A program made the position numbers and the translations under genes. Under the pieces are notes generated by a model. It made no database searches and was not told where the DNA came from. It saw only the letters and a program-made list of their open reading frames with translations. This document shows positions 1 to 7,644 of a stretch of DNA of 64,000 nt, piece after piece (the first letter of the stretch is position 1; the number at the start of each line of letters is the position of its first letter). Origin of the DNA: Marinomonas gallaica (GTDB taxonomy: Bacteria; Pseudomonadota; Gammaproteobacteria; Pseudomonadales; Marinomonadaceae); the NCBI RefSeq assembly GCF_001639745.1, contig NZ_LTAX01000001.1:124001-188000 (forward strand), given 5' to 3'.

Positions 1-680
1 TCCGTTAATCGGTTATTTAAATCTGTCCATAAGCTCAGCCGTGAAGAGCCGCCTACCAGTTGACCGCGCCCTTTCTCCTTTGATAACCATAAGTTTTCAG
101 CATTAAAAGAGTATATCGGTAATAAATCCTTTCGCTGCACCGCAGGTTTAATAGTTTTATCTAAATTATCTAGCAGAACAGGTACAGATGTGGGAGTGTG
201 ATAGTACGCCAACACCATATGGTGTTGATTAAGCGTTAGCGCTTTTACGTACACTAGCCTGAGCTTTTCATCTGGAACACCTAATTCACGTAAGGCGAAA
301 TACTTGGCAATGGTAAAGTCTTCACAGTCTCCACCACCTGTAGCGAGGAACTCAATGGGCGTCGCCCAATAGTCATTTTGACCCCAATGTTGCTGATCAC
401 TTACAAACTGCAACATATTAAAGAAGTTATTTACATTTTGTAACTTTTGACCGACGGACAGCCCCTGCGATTCTTCCACCGTTCGCCGCCAAGCCATAAT
501 TCTAAGCTCTGCACGTGGGCCATACTGAGCGCCAATGCGTTTTGCTAAGTTGACATACTTTTGCGATACATCAGCACTCAGAACCGATACTTCTACTGCA
601 CTTAATAAAAACAGAACAATTAACCCACAATTAAGCCAATTGATCTTTTTTAGTTTGTTACGTAGAAGCGATATTGTCAT
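1..680 (-). CDS. lapG: LapG-type periplasmic cysteine protease (3' end outside window)
   Basis: Bacterial transglutaminase-like cysteine protease. Known LapG enzymes cleave the N-terminal region of large LapA-type surface adhesins in the periplasm and so release biofilm cells; the inner-membrane c-di-GMP receptor LapD holds LapG back. The first 226 codons are visible from the ATG at 680. They show a hydrophobic N-terminal segment (about residues 15-36, signal/anchor), then a GGGDCEDF motif with the likely nucleophile C119, H154 in NQHHM and D171 in LLDNL, which together form the expected Cys-His-Asp triad. Acidic residues around C119 match the calcium-binding site of the family. The start lies 5 bases past the DUF1244 stop, as the last visible gene of the pdxJ operon. 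No lapD or adhesin gene is visible; they may lie beyond the left edge. The C-terminus is cut off by the window. Confidence 0.85.
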   Translation of the reverse strand, partial: MTISLLRNKLKKINWLNCGLIVLFLLSAVEVSVLSADVSQKYVNLAKRIGAQYGPRAELRIMAWRRTVEESQGLSVGQKLQNVNNFFNMLQFVSDQQHWGQNDYWATPIEFLATGGGDCEDFTIAKYFALRELGVPDEKLRLVYVKALTLNQHHMVLAYYHTPTSVPVLLDNLDKTIKPAVQRKDLLPIYSFNAENLWLSKEKGRGQLVGGSSRLSLWTDLNNRLT

Positions 681-685
681 GCAAA

Positions 686-982
686 TTAATCTTTAGGGCC
701 ATTCTTTGCAAAGTCAGCCAATTGCTCCGCTGATGCTTTACCTTGATACTTTTCTTTCCAATCAGCATAAGGCTCCTTATAGATCACTTCGCGAGCTTGC
801 TCGTAATCCATTGCTACACCTCGCTCTTGAGCGGCGGCGGCATACCACTTGCTCAAACAATTACGACAAAAACCCGCTAAGTTCATTAGGTCAATATTCT
901 GCACATCTTTGCGTTCATCTAAATGCTCTACCAAACGACGAAACGCAGCGGCTTGAACTTCTAACTCGGTTTGTTTATCCAC
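686..982 (-). CDS. DUF1244 family protein
   Basis: Small (98 aa) cytosolic protein of the DUF1244 family, whose function is not established. The sequence has the family's conserved central segment with NLAGFCRNCLSKW and a following block around YEQAREVIY. The start is a GTG codon at 982, chosen because AGAGG lies 6 bases upstream and no ATG fits. It sits 12 bases after the DTW-domain gene and 5 bases before lapG, so it is very likely cotranscribed with pdxJ. The two cysteines of the CRNC motif could be functional but nothing in the sequence identifies a ligand. Family membership is confident; function is unknown. Confidence 0.8.
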   Translation of the reverse strand: MDKQTELEVQAAAFRRLVEHLDERKDVQNIDLMNLAGFCRNCLSKWYAAAAQERGVAMDYEQAREVIYKEPYADWKEKYQGKASAEQLADFAKNGPKD

Positions 983-994
983 GAATACCTCTAC

Positions 995-1600
995 TTAAGA
1001 GCGCTGTTTATGCTCTTGTGGTTGCTGTGACCATTGTAGTGCGATCGCCGCACTAAAAAAGTGTCTTAATTTAGAGATTTGTAACATTCCTAAACACTCC
1101 AACCCATAAGCTGCGGCTTCGAACGTCGATAATGCCAAGTTGTTTGGCGACTTACGAATATCATATTTTGAAACGGGTGGCGTTAAAAAATGCACTTGCC
1201 TGTACCTCAATAACATTGACTCAAGCAACATCATTCTTTTTGCTTTTGGCCACGTGCCATCCAGCAGGATTAAATGTTTGACCTTAGCTTTATCACTTTG
1301 TTCGATCGTTTCTAGACCCTCAGAACAACCACTGGGATAAAGCAATAAGCTGTTATCGGCATCAACGCTTTGAAAAAGATTGCTCATTTCTTCGGCATCT
1401 TCAAAGCTTACAATGACAGTCTTTAAATAGCACAAAGCAAATAAACGAGCCGTATTCTTCGCGTGCTTTGCCTCGTGCTTATCTTGTATCACCCAAACAG
1501 TCATGTCGCCTTCTAAGCTGACGATTAAATGGCAAACGCACTGCCCTAATGGATAACCACAATGCAAGCACGTTACTCGCTTACTAGAAGGGCTTGTCAT
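995..1600 (-). CDS. tapT: DTW-domain tRNA-uridine aminocarboxypropyltransferase
   Basis: DTW-domain protein. Characterised relatives (E. coli TapT/YfiP) transfer the 3-amino-3-carboxypropyl group of S-adenosylmethionine to uridine 47 of tRNA (acp3U). Visible features are an N-terminal cysteine knuckle (C11, C14, C21, C23) typical of the family, the D-x-T-W signature as DGTW at residues 114-117 followed by KAKRM, and an LSTFEA motif near 157-162. The length of 201 aa is normal. The ATG at 1600 shares its A with the pdxJ stop codon (TAATG), which implies translational coupling. The neighbour pdxJ makes pyridoxine phosphate and there is no obvious pathway link, so the operon seems to be of convenience. 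The substrate position on tRNA is inferred from the family. Confidence 0.82.
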   Translation of the reverse strand: MTSPSSKRVTCLHCGYPLGQCVCHLIVSLEGDMTVWVIQDKHEAKHAKNTARLFALCYLKTVIVSFEDAEEMSNLFQSVDADNSLLLYPSGCSEGLETIEQSDKAKVKHLILLDGTWPKAKRMMLLESMLLRYRQVHFLTPPVSKYDIRKSPNNLALSTFEAAAYGLECLGMLQISKLRHFFSAAIALQWSQQPQEHKQRS

Positions 1601-2325
1601 TAAGACAATATTTCTAAATATTTCTTAACAACATTATCCCAGCCACTATCCAAGGCTTCTATCGTTAATGCGTGCCCAATAGACACTTCAGTTATACGTT
1701 TGCCTGCACACAACAAAGCTACATTTTCCAAATCTAAATCATGGCCGGCATTAACACCAAGCCCTGAATCCAACGCAGCTTGAGCAGCGGCTTGGTATTG
1801 CTGATTAATCTGTTCAATTCGATCGGTATGATAAGCATTCGCATACGATTCGGTATACAGCTCTACACGATCCGCACCAACCGCTTTAGCCAGCGCCATG
1901 TTTTCTGGAATTGGATCCATAAACAGTACAACTCGTATATTTTTTTCTCTTAACTTAGCGACTACAGAACGCAATGCATCTTGGTCACGGGCCACATTCC
2001 AACCATGATCTGAAGTCAATTGATTTGGATCGTCTGGCACCAAAGTACATTGATCCGGCTCTACTTCAAGCACCACTTCAAGGAATTTTTCGTCCGGGAA
2101 TCCCTCGATATTCAATTCACGACCAGGATACTGTTTTAGAAGCTCTTTAATATCATAAGCATCACGATAAGTGGCATGACGTTGGTCTGGACGCGGATGA
2201 ATTGTGATGCCGAATGCACCTAGATCTAAGGTTCGCTGTGCCATGGTCAACATACTTGGGTAATCTCGGCCACGAGAATTACGTAATAGCCCAATTTTAT
2301 TTAGGTTTACACTTAGGTGAGTCAT
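1600..2325 (-). CDS. pdxJ: Pyridoxine 5'-phosphate synthase
   Basis: PdxJ condenses 3-amino-2-oxopropyl phosphate with 1-deoxyxylulose 5-phosphate to give pyridoxine 5'-phosphate, the last ring-forming step of DXP-dependent vitamin B6 synthesis. The 241-aa TIM-barrel protein shows the hallmark N-terminus LSVNLNKIGLLRNSRG, the ITIHPRPDQRH segment, NIEGFP and CTLVPD motifs, and a C-terminal SIGHAL segment that contributes to phosphate binding. I place the start at the ATG at 2325 because AGGAAG lies 5 bases upstream; an in-frame TTG at 2340 would add five residues that do not match the family. It is the first gene of a four-gene minus-strand operon and overlaps the next gene by one base. The usual gammaproteobacterial neighbour recO is not present here. 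Confidence 0.96.
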   Translation of the reverse strand: MTHLSVNLNKIGLLRNSRGRDYPSMLTMAQRTLDLGAFGITIHPRPDQRHATYRDAYDIKELLKQYPGRELNIEGFPDEKFLEVVLEVEPDQCTLVPDDPNQLTSDHGWNVARDQDALRSVVAKLREKNIRVVLFMDPIPENMALAKAVGADRVELYTESYANAYHTDRIEQINQQYQAAAQAALDSGLGVNAGHDLDLENVALLCAGKRITEVSIGHALTIEALDSGWDNVVKKYLEILS

Positions 2326-2456
2326 GTTACTTCCTATCAATAAATTATCCCTAAAGTATACGCGATACCCCCCTATTACTTTAAGAATTAAATTCCACGG
2401 ATCAACCGCATAGCATCACCTATGATACAATTTGCCAATGAAATAAGGAGCAGAGT

Positions 2457-3131
2457 GTGACTTACGAACATTTCGATCTAATTTACGATCGCGCCATTTC
2501 AAGATTTAACAGCGAAGCGCTATTACAGACTAATCTCGCAACCCCAAAAACCACTGAAGCACTCATGAAAATAGGGGACGATCGCTGGTTAGCCGCTTTT
2601 ACGCAGAAAGTGTTTCAATCGGGCATGAACTGGCAAGTCGTCAGTAATAAATGGCCTAACTTTGAAGACGCATTTTTCGGCTTTGACATTGAAAAGATGT
2701 TACTCATGCATGATGAAATGTGGGAAGAGAAAGCCAAAGACCCTAAAATCATTCGTCACTTTGGCAAAGTCATGACCATTCGCGAAAACGCCATCATGAT
2801 GTCGGAAATACAAGCCAAACACGGCTCTTTCGCAAAATTTATCGCCGAATTCCCAGAAAATAACATTGTCGAACTTTGGCAGTACCTTAAAAAACAAGGT
2901 GCTCGTTTAGGCGGTAACACGGGCGCGTATACACTTCGTATTATGGGCAAAGATACCTTTTTACTAAGTAAAGACGTTGAAGGTTACCTGAGAAATCATG
3001 GGATCATCACCACAGGACGTGATACACAAAGCGCTCTTAAAGCAGCACAACAAGCATTCAACCACTGGCACGAACAATCAGGCCTGCCCTACTGTCAAAT
3101 CAGTCAGTGCATCGCCTATAGTGTAAATTAA
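2457..3131 (+). CDS. Divergent DNA-3-methyladenine glycosylase I (Tag)-like protein
   Basis: 224-aa protein of the Tag branch of helix-hairpin-helix DNA glycosylases, which excise 3-methyladenine from alkylated DNA. Similarity is clear in the core: SGMNWQVV at 55-62 corresponds to the AGLSW region of E. coli Tag and IIRHFGK at 98-104 to IIRHRGK. However, the N-terminal Cys/His and C-terminal His/Cys zinc ligands of E. coli Tag are not recognisable, and the C-terminus (QISQCIAYS) differs, so substrate range may not be that of classical Tag. The start is GTG at 2457 with AAGGAG six bases upstream; no ATG alternative exists. It is divergent from pdxJ and lies 10 bases before the FrnE-like gene, with which it probably forms a two-gene operon. 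Confidence 0.75.
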   Translation: MTYEHFDLIYDRAISRFNSEALLQTNLATPKTTEALMKIGDDRWLAAFTQKVFQSGMNWQVVSNKWPNFEDAFFGFDIEKMLLMHDEMWEEKAKDPKIIRHFGKVMTIRENAIMMSEIQAKHGSFAKFIAEFPENNIVELWQYLKKQGARLGGNTGAYTLRIMGKDTFLLSKDVEGYLRNHGIITTGRDTQSALKAAQQAFNHWHEQSGLPYCQISQCIAYSVN

Positions 3132-3141
3132 CGGAGAAAAC

Positions 3142-3786
3142 ATGGCCGACTTAACCATCGATATCGTCGCTGACCCAATATGCCCATGGTGTTACCTAGG
3201 CTACACACGCCTCAAAGCCGCTATTGAGCACTTGGGCGATGACTTTCGCTTTGATATTCACTGGCTTCCATTTGAACTACATCCTGATATTCCAAGCGCT
3301 GGTGTATCACGTACGCAGTATCTAGGGCAAAAATTTGGCAGCCAGGAAAAACTTAACGAAGTATCTCACGCATTACAAAATGTAGGCTATGAAGCTGGAT
3401 TAGAGTTTAATTTTACCGACGATGATCTCATTCCAAACACTAAACTTGCCCAACAATTTGTCGCCCAAGCTAGCCGTATGAGTTTGGCAACGCCTATGAT
3501 GACCGCTTTGTTTTACGCCTATTTTACCAAAGGTGAAAACATTGGCGATGGGGCGGTTTTAAGCAGAATAGCGAAAGAAGTCGGACTGCAAGATGAAGAC
3601 ATCGAAGACGCGTTGTCTCGCGAAGCGGAGTTATTAGTTGAGGAGAAGATGGAGCGCTTGAATAGACTACAGATTGAATCTGTACCCACTTATATCGTCA
3701 ATGAAAAGTACTTGGTTCAAGGGGCTCACCCACCAGAGACGTTTGCCGAAATATTAACGGACATCAATAAAGAAAATGACGCCTAG
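3142..3786 (+). CDS. DsbA-family (FrnE-like) thiol oxidoreductase
   Basis: 214-aa protein of the DsbA superfamily, FrnE-like subgroup. The thioredoxin-fold active site CPWC is at residues 14-17, directly after the first strand (DIVADPI). The inserted helical domain and the C-terminal cis-proline segment (ESVPTYIVN, about 173-181) are present. There is no signal peptide, so unlike DsbA it should act in the cytoplasm. Relatives include FrnE and 2-hydroxychromene-2-carboxylate isomerases; the CPWC motif favours a disulfide oxidoreductase/isomerase role. It follows the Tag-like gene by 10 bases with a good GGAG ribosome-binding site. Its TAG stop codon sits at the tip of a perfect palindrome that forms the terminator. 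Confidence 0.85.
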   Translation: MADLTIDIVADPICPWCYLGYTRLKAAIEHLGDDFRFDIHWLPFELHPDIPSAGVSRTQYLGQKFGSQEKLNEVSHALQNVGYEAGLEFNFTDDDLIPNTKLAQQFVAQASRMSLATPMMTALFYAYFTKGENIGDGAVLSRIAKEVGLQDEDIEDALSREAELLVEEKMERLNRLQIESVPTYIVNEKYLVQGAHPPETFAEILTDINKENDA

Positions 3787-3798
3787 GCGTCATTTTTT
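3773..3798 (+). terminator. Palindromic terminator enclosing the FrnE-like stop codon
   Basis: A perfect 24-base palindrome (3773-3796) is centred on the stop codon TAG (3784-3786) and runs into a T stretch (3793-3798). The stem of up to 12 bp followed by U residues is a standard intrinsic terminator, but its left arm is coding sequence (the last residues Asn-Asp-Ala). Confidence 0.85.
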
Positions 3799-3882
3799 AT
3801 GCCCGTTAAATCCAGCACATACCAAAAAACTAAAATTTAATAAAATCTATCAAATTCTCTCTCTAAATTAATTTTATTTTAT

Positions 3883-3897
3883 TGATAATAGTTATCA
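3883..3897. promoter_or_regulatory. Fur box upstream of bfd
   Basis: TGATAATAGTTATCA is a perfect inverted repeat (6-3-6) that matches the core of the Fur consensus GATAATGATAATCATTATC. It lies 48 bases upstream of the bfd start in an A/T-rich promoter region and probably overlaps the -10 element. Fur repression of bfd is established in other gammaproteobacteria, which supports the call. Confidence 0.8.
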
Positions 3898-3945
3898 TCC
3901 CACATAGAATCGAAGATAAATCGAATTGAGAGTGATTTTCATTTT

Positions 3946-4143
3946 ATGTATGTATGTCTTTGTAACGCAGTCTCTGATAAAGCTATTAAGAACTCGATTG
4001 CCAATGGCGCTACGACGATGCGCGATCTTTACAGTGAGTACAACCTCGGAAAACAATGCGGTAAGTGCTGTAAAGATGTGAAGGGGATCCTTAACGAGGA
4101 GCTCCTAAAGCTGGCAGACGAGCTCCTCGTTAAAGTGGCTTAA
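3946..4143 (+). CDS. bfd: Bacterioferritin-associated ferredoxin
   Basis: Bfd is a small [2Fe-2S] protein that binds bacterioferritin at its haem and reduces the stored ferric core so that iron is released when the cell is starved. This 65-aa protein has the four cluster ligands C4, C6, C38 and C41 in the diagnostic C-x-C-x31-C-x-x-C pattern, plus an extra C42. A Fur box lies 48 bases upstream, which fits induction by iron limitation. The gene converges on the two bacterioferritin genes, its functional partners. The ribosome-binding site is GAGAG 14-10 bases upstream, which is weak. The last 50 bases of the coding region hold a perfect 14-bp inverted repeat. Confidence 0.95.
   Translation: MYVCLCNAVSDKAIKNSIANGATTMRDLYSEYNLGKQCGKCCKDVKGILNEELLKLADELLVKVA
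4091..4133. repeat. Perfect 14-bp inverted repeat inside the 3' end of bfd
   Basis: TTAACGAGGAGCTC (4091-4104) is repeated exactly as its reverse complement at 4120-4133 with 15 bases between. It encodes two similar helical stretches (NEELL and DELLV). No T run follows, so it is not a classical terminator. It could act as an RNA stability or 3'-end element. Confidence 0.75.
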
Positions 4144-4145
4144 TA

Positions 4146-4172
4146 CTTCAATAGATTAATGATCTATTGAAG
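4146..4172. terminator. Hairpin between convergent bfd and bfr
   Basis: CTTCAATAGAT (4146-4156) pairs perfectly with ATCTATTGAAG (4162-4172) around a 5-base loop. It begins three bases after the bfd stop and covers the last codons and stop of the convergent bacterioferritin gene. There is no long T run on either strand, so a terminator role is likely by position rather than by full consensus. Confidence 0.5.
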
Positions 4173-4641
4173 ACTCACCCATTTGCGACTGTAAGTAGTT
4201 TTGCAGACCTGCCGTTTTGATAAGGTTTTGCTGAGTTTCAAGCCAATCAATTTGCTCTTCCTGCTCATCCTGAATTTTCTCCAGCACTTCGCGACTCATA
4301 AAGTCTTTCTTCTCTTCACACACCTTTACACCGGATTGCAAATCAGGAAGTGTTGCTAACTCAAATGCCATGTTCGAGGCAATCATCTCTTCTGCATCTT
4401 CACCAATACGCAGACGACCTAAATCTTGTAAATTAGGTAACCCTTCTAAGAAAAGAATACGCTCTATCAAACGATCCGCATTTTTCATTTTTTGGATCGA
4501 GGTTTTGTAGTCTGCTTTATCAAGCACATCAAAACCTTGATCTTTGAACATACGAGCATGAAGAAAGTATTGGTTAATTCCAACCAACTCATTGGCCAGC
4601 ACCTTGTTTAAGCTCGTTATTACTTCGCGATCACCTTTCAT
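4156..4641 (-). CDS. bfr: Bacterioferritin, haem-binding subunit lacking the ferroxidase site
   Basis: Bacterioferritin forms 24-subunit cages that oxidise and store iron, with haem bound between subunit pairs through Met52. This 161-aa subunit retains M52 and is very close to E. coli Bfr over long stretches (RILFLEGLPNLQDLG). Of the diiron ferroxidase ligands it keeps E18, Y25 and E94, but E51 is K, H54 is N, E127 is Q and H130 is Q. It therefore should bind haem but not oxidise iron by itself. The neighbouring gene at 4651-5118 shows the reverse pattern. Such split pairs that assemble into mixed cages are known in Pseudomonas, Neisseria and Magnetospirillum. The ATG at 4641 lies 9 bases after the upstream subunit gene with AAGGAG in front. 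Confidence 0.93.
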   Translation of the reverse strand: MKGDREVITSLNKVLANELVGINQYFLHARMFKDQGFDVLDKADYKTSIQKMKNADRLIERILFLEGLPNLQDLGRLRIGEDAEEMIASNMAFELATLPDLQSGVKVCEEKKDFMSREVLEKIQDEQEEQIDWLETQQNLIKTAGLQNYLQSQMGESSIDH

Positions 4642-4650
4642 GCTGACTCC

Positions 4651-5118
4651 TTACATCTGAGATTGAATGTAGTTTTGTTCACCGATGGTATCCATCAAAC
4701 GTAATTGCTTTTCAAGCCAGTACACATGATCTTCTTCTGTGTCATACAGCAGCTTTTCAAGCATTTCACGTGTCTGGTAATCACCTTTTTCTTCACAAAT
4801 AGCGATCACATTACGCGCACACGTTACAACTTCAAGCTCAAGCGTCAGGTCATTTTTCATCATTGATCGCACATCCGTACCTACCAACAACTCACGACGC
4901 TTAGTCATGCATGGAACACCTTCCAAGAAAAGAATTCGCTTAATCAACCAATCAGAATGGTCTTTTTCTTCATCCATTTCATGGTTGAGGCGCTCATACA
5001 ATTTACTTAGCCCCCAATCATCGTACATACGCGAGTGAATAAAATATTGGTCGATAGCGGCTAATTCGTTTTCTAGCAACATATTCAAACTATCGATTAC
5101 TTTTTGGCTACCTTTCAT
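4651..5118 (-). CDS. Bacterioferritin-like ferroxidase subunit lacking the haem ligand
   Basis: 155-aa ferritin-like subunit, first gene of the two-gene bacterioferritin operon. Ferroxidase ligands are complete: E18, Y25, E51, H54, E94, and E128 with H131 (equivalent to E127/H130 after a one-residue insertion). The haem-ligating Met52 is replaced by Lys, so this subunit should not bind haem. It resembles the Pseudomonas protein formerly called BfrA and now FtnA (shared YFIHSRMY and KLYERLNHEM segments). Working with the adjacent haem subunit it would form a mixed cage, with Bfd reducing the core through the haem subunits. The start ATG at 5118 has GAGGG upstream. No Fur box is visible before this operon, in contrast to bfd. 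Confidence 0.9.
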   Translation of the reverse strand: MKGSQKVIDSLNMLLENELAAIDQYFIHSRMYDDWGLSKLYERLNHEMDEEKDHSDWLIKRILFLEGVPCMTKRRELLVGTDVRSMMKNDLTLELEVVTCARNVIAICEEKGDYQTREMLEKLLYDTEEDHVYWLEKQLRLMDTIGEQNYIQSQM

Positions 5119-5183
5119 TGGGTTTCCCTCTTTGTTGTAAAGACTACTTTCTCGTAGCGCTAAATAAATTTAGTGTCAGCTTT

Positions 5184-7454
5184 TTAAAGCTCACTCGGCT
5201 TGCCTTCACCCACTTTTATCTCCAGCAGATCGACACGCTGGAACCCTCTTGGTAATTTAAGCCCACGACGTCCACGCTCGCCAATGTAGTCTACCAATTC
5301 TTTTTCCGCAAAGGACATGAAACGTTTGCCACTGTGCACCATCAGCAAGTCATCTGGTTGGATTGAACTCATGGCACAGACCCACTCCTCACGTTCTTTT
5401 GCTCTTGCCGAAGAAATACTCAGCATTTTATTACCTTTACCCTTCGCCATTTGAGGCAATGACGCCACACTAAAGGCCAACATTCTGCCTTCGTTTGAAA
5501 CAACTACAGCCCTAGCTGTTTCAGGGTCGAGAACTTTAACAGGAGGTAATACTTGCGCGTTAGCAGGCAAACTTAAGGTTGCTTTACCTGCTTTATTTTT
5601 CGCATGTAAATCGCCCAACTTAGACACGAAACCATAACCCGCATCAGAGGCAATTAAGTAATAAGCTTCATCATTATCCAATGTTGCTGCAACGATGTGC
5701 GTGTCTTTTTCCAAACTGATGCGACCCGTTATCGGCTCACCTTGGCCTCTTGCCGATGGCAAGGTATGGGCTTTAATGGAGTACGTCCGCCCATTGGATG
5801 CAAACAATACTAACGTTTGGTTAGAGCGACCTTTTGTGGAGAGCAAAAACTCATCGCCAGATTTATAGCTTAATCCACGTTCATCAATGTCATGGCCCTT
5901 CGCAGCACGAATCCAACCTTGTTTAGACATGACAACGGTAATTGGATCGTTTGACAACAAATCTTCTTCACTGAATGCTTGTGCTTCTTTACGCTCTACA
6001 ATAGGTGTACGACGGTCATCTCCGAAATCGTTAATAGCTTCTTCAATTTCACCAATGATCAGTTTTTTCAACTTAGCGTCGGAAGCCAAATACCCTTCAA
6101 GCTGCTTACGCTCTTTCTCTAGTTCATCTTGCTCACCACGAATTCGCATTTCTTCAAGCTTGGCAAGATGACGTAATTTCAGCTCCAAAATAGCTTCAGC
6201 TTGCGTATCTGTTAAGCTGAAACGTTCCATAAGAACAGGTTTTGGTTTGTCTTCGCTGCGGATGATCTCGATCACTTCATCGATATTCAAAAAGGCGGTC
6301 AGTAAGCCCTCTAAAATATGTAAGCGCTTAAGCACTTTATCTAAACGGAACTCAAGTCGCCTGCGCACGACCCCAATACGAAAACGCAACCACTCGGATA
6401 TAAATGTTGCCAGCGGTTTAACCTGAGGCAAGCCGTCTAAGCCAATCACGTTCATGTTCACACGATAGGATTTTTCTAAATCCGTCGTCGCAAATAAATG
6501 CGTCATGACACTTTCGACATCAACTCGATTAGACTTCGGTACGATGACTAACCGCGTAGGATTCTCATGGTCCGATTCATCGCGCAGATCCACCACCATT
6601 GGTAGTTTTTTGGCTTGCATTTGTGCCGCCATTTGCTCCAGTACTTTACTACCCGATACTTGATGCGGTAACTCGTTTACAACGATTTCGCCTTCTTCAA
6701 CAGTGTACCGAGCACGGGCTTTAATTTGGCCTTTACCCGTTTCATAAAGTTTACGTATGTCATCACGCGGGGTAATAATTTCCCCTCCGGTCGGGAAATC
6801 AGGCCCTTGTACAAATTCAAGCAAATCATCCAATTTTGATTTCGGATTCTTTAACATATGAATACAGGCTTGGCCCACTTCACGCAGGTTATGCGGCAAA
6901 ATATCCGTTGCCATACCCACCGCAATACCGGTGGTACCGTTAAGTAGCAAATTGGGTAATCGAGCAGGCAGAACCGCAGGCTCATTAAGCGTGCCATCAA
7001 AGTTCGGCATCCAATCGACCGTCCCTTGGTTTACTTCCCTTAACAACAAATCCGCGTATTTTGACAGGCGTGACTCGGTGTAACGCATGGCAGCAAACGA
7101 TTTAGGATCATCCGGTGCGCCCCAGTTTCCTTGGCCATCTACCAACGGATAGCGATAAGAAAAAGGCTGCGCCATTAACACCATGGCTTCATAACACGCA
7201 CTGTCACCGTGCGGATGAAATTTACCTAATACATCACCAACCGTACGAGCCGATTTTTTGTACTTCGCCGTTGCCTTTAAACCCAGTTCACTCATGGCAT
7301 AGACAATACGTCGCTGCACAGGTTTAAGACCATCACCAATATGAGGCAGGGCGCGATCTAGTATCACGTACATGGAGTAATTCAGATACGCTTTCTCAGT
7401 ATAGTCTTTGAGAGAAAGCGTCTCATTGGCTTCAAAGTCAGTCGTGTCACTCAA
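5184..7454 (-). CDS. parC: DNA topoisomerase IV subunit A
   Basis: ParC, with ParE, decatenates replicated chromosomes. The 756-aa protein has the type IIA breakage-reunion domain with the catalytic tyrosine Y125 (AAMRYTE), the quinolone-determining region with S85 and E89 (equivalent to E. coli S80/E84, the sensitive state), and a C-terminal beta-pinwheel domain from about residue 500. It lacks the GyrA box and is shorter than the GyrA encoded at 28674-31346, which separates ParC from GyrA. parE is not adjacent, unlike in many gammaproteobacteria. The gene stands alone, divergent from the cupin-like gene. Its stop lies in a short palindrome (5178-5191), which may aid termination before the bacterioferritin promoter. 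Confidence 0.96.
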   Translation of the reverse strand: MSDTTDFEANETLSLKDYTEKAYLNYSMYVILDRALPHIGDGLKPVQRRIVYAMSELGLKATAKYKKSARTVGDVLGKFHPHGDSACYEAMVLMAQPFSYRYPLVDGQGNWGAPDDPKSFAAMRYTESRLSKYADLLLREVNQGTVDWMPNFDGTLNEPAVLPARLPNLLLNGTTGIAVGMATDILPHNLREVGQACIHMLKNPKSKLDDLLEFVQGPDFPTGGEIITPRDDIRKLYETGKGQIKARARYTVEEGEIVVNELPHQVSGSKVLEQMAAQMQAKKLPMVVDLRDESDHENPTRLVIVPKSNRVDVESVMTHLFATTDLEKSYRVNMNVIGLDGLPQVKPLATFISEWLRFRIGVVRRRLEFRLDKVLKRLHILEGLLTAFLNIDEVIEIIRSEDKPKPVLMERFSLTDTQAEAILELKLRHLAKLEEMRIRGEQDELEKERKQLEGYLASDAKLKKLIIGEIEEAINDFGDDRRTPIVERKEAQAFSEEDLLSNDPITVVMSKQGWIRAAKGHDIDERGLSYKSGDEFLLSTKGRSNQTLVLFASNGRTYSIKAHTLPSARGQGEPITGRISLEKDTHIVAATLDNDEAYYLIASDAGYGFVSKLGDLHAKNKAGKATLSLPANAQVLPPVKVLDPETARAVVVSNEGRMLAFSVASLPQMAKGKGNKMLSISSARAKEREEWVCAMSSIQPDDLLMVHSGKRFMSFAEKELVDYIGERGRRGLKLPRGFQRVDLLEIKVGEGKPSEL

Positions 7455-7644
7455 AAGCGTATTCCTTTCTTAAACGATTCGTTAAGCAAAAAGCCTAAAG
7501 ATTTCGATAACTTAAATAATTTCACCTACTATAATCAGGCACTATTGTCGCTGCAACCGTTGTCCTTAATGAATTAGTTATTGGTCGATTTTTTCTTTAG
7601 CATGTACACTCAATAGCAACGGAACCTATTGTGAGCGGATCATT

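Noticed and set aside
7630..7643. ATTGTGAGCGGAT, identical to the left half of the E. coli lac operator
   Set aside because: The right half needed for symmetry is absent and no LacI-type gene is near; treated as chance.
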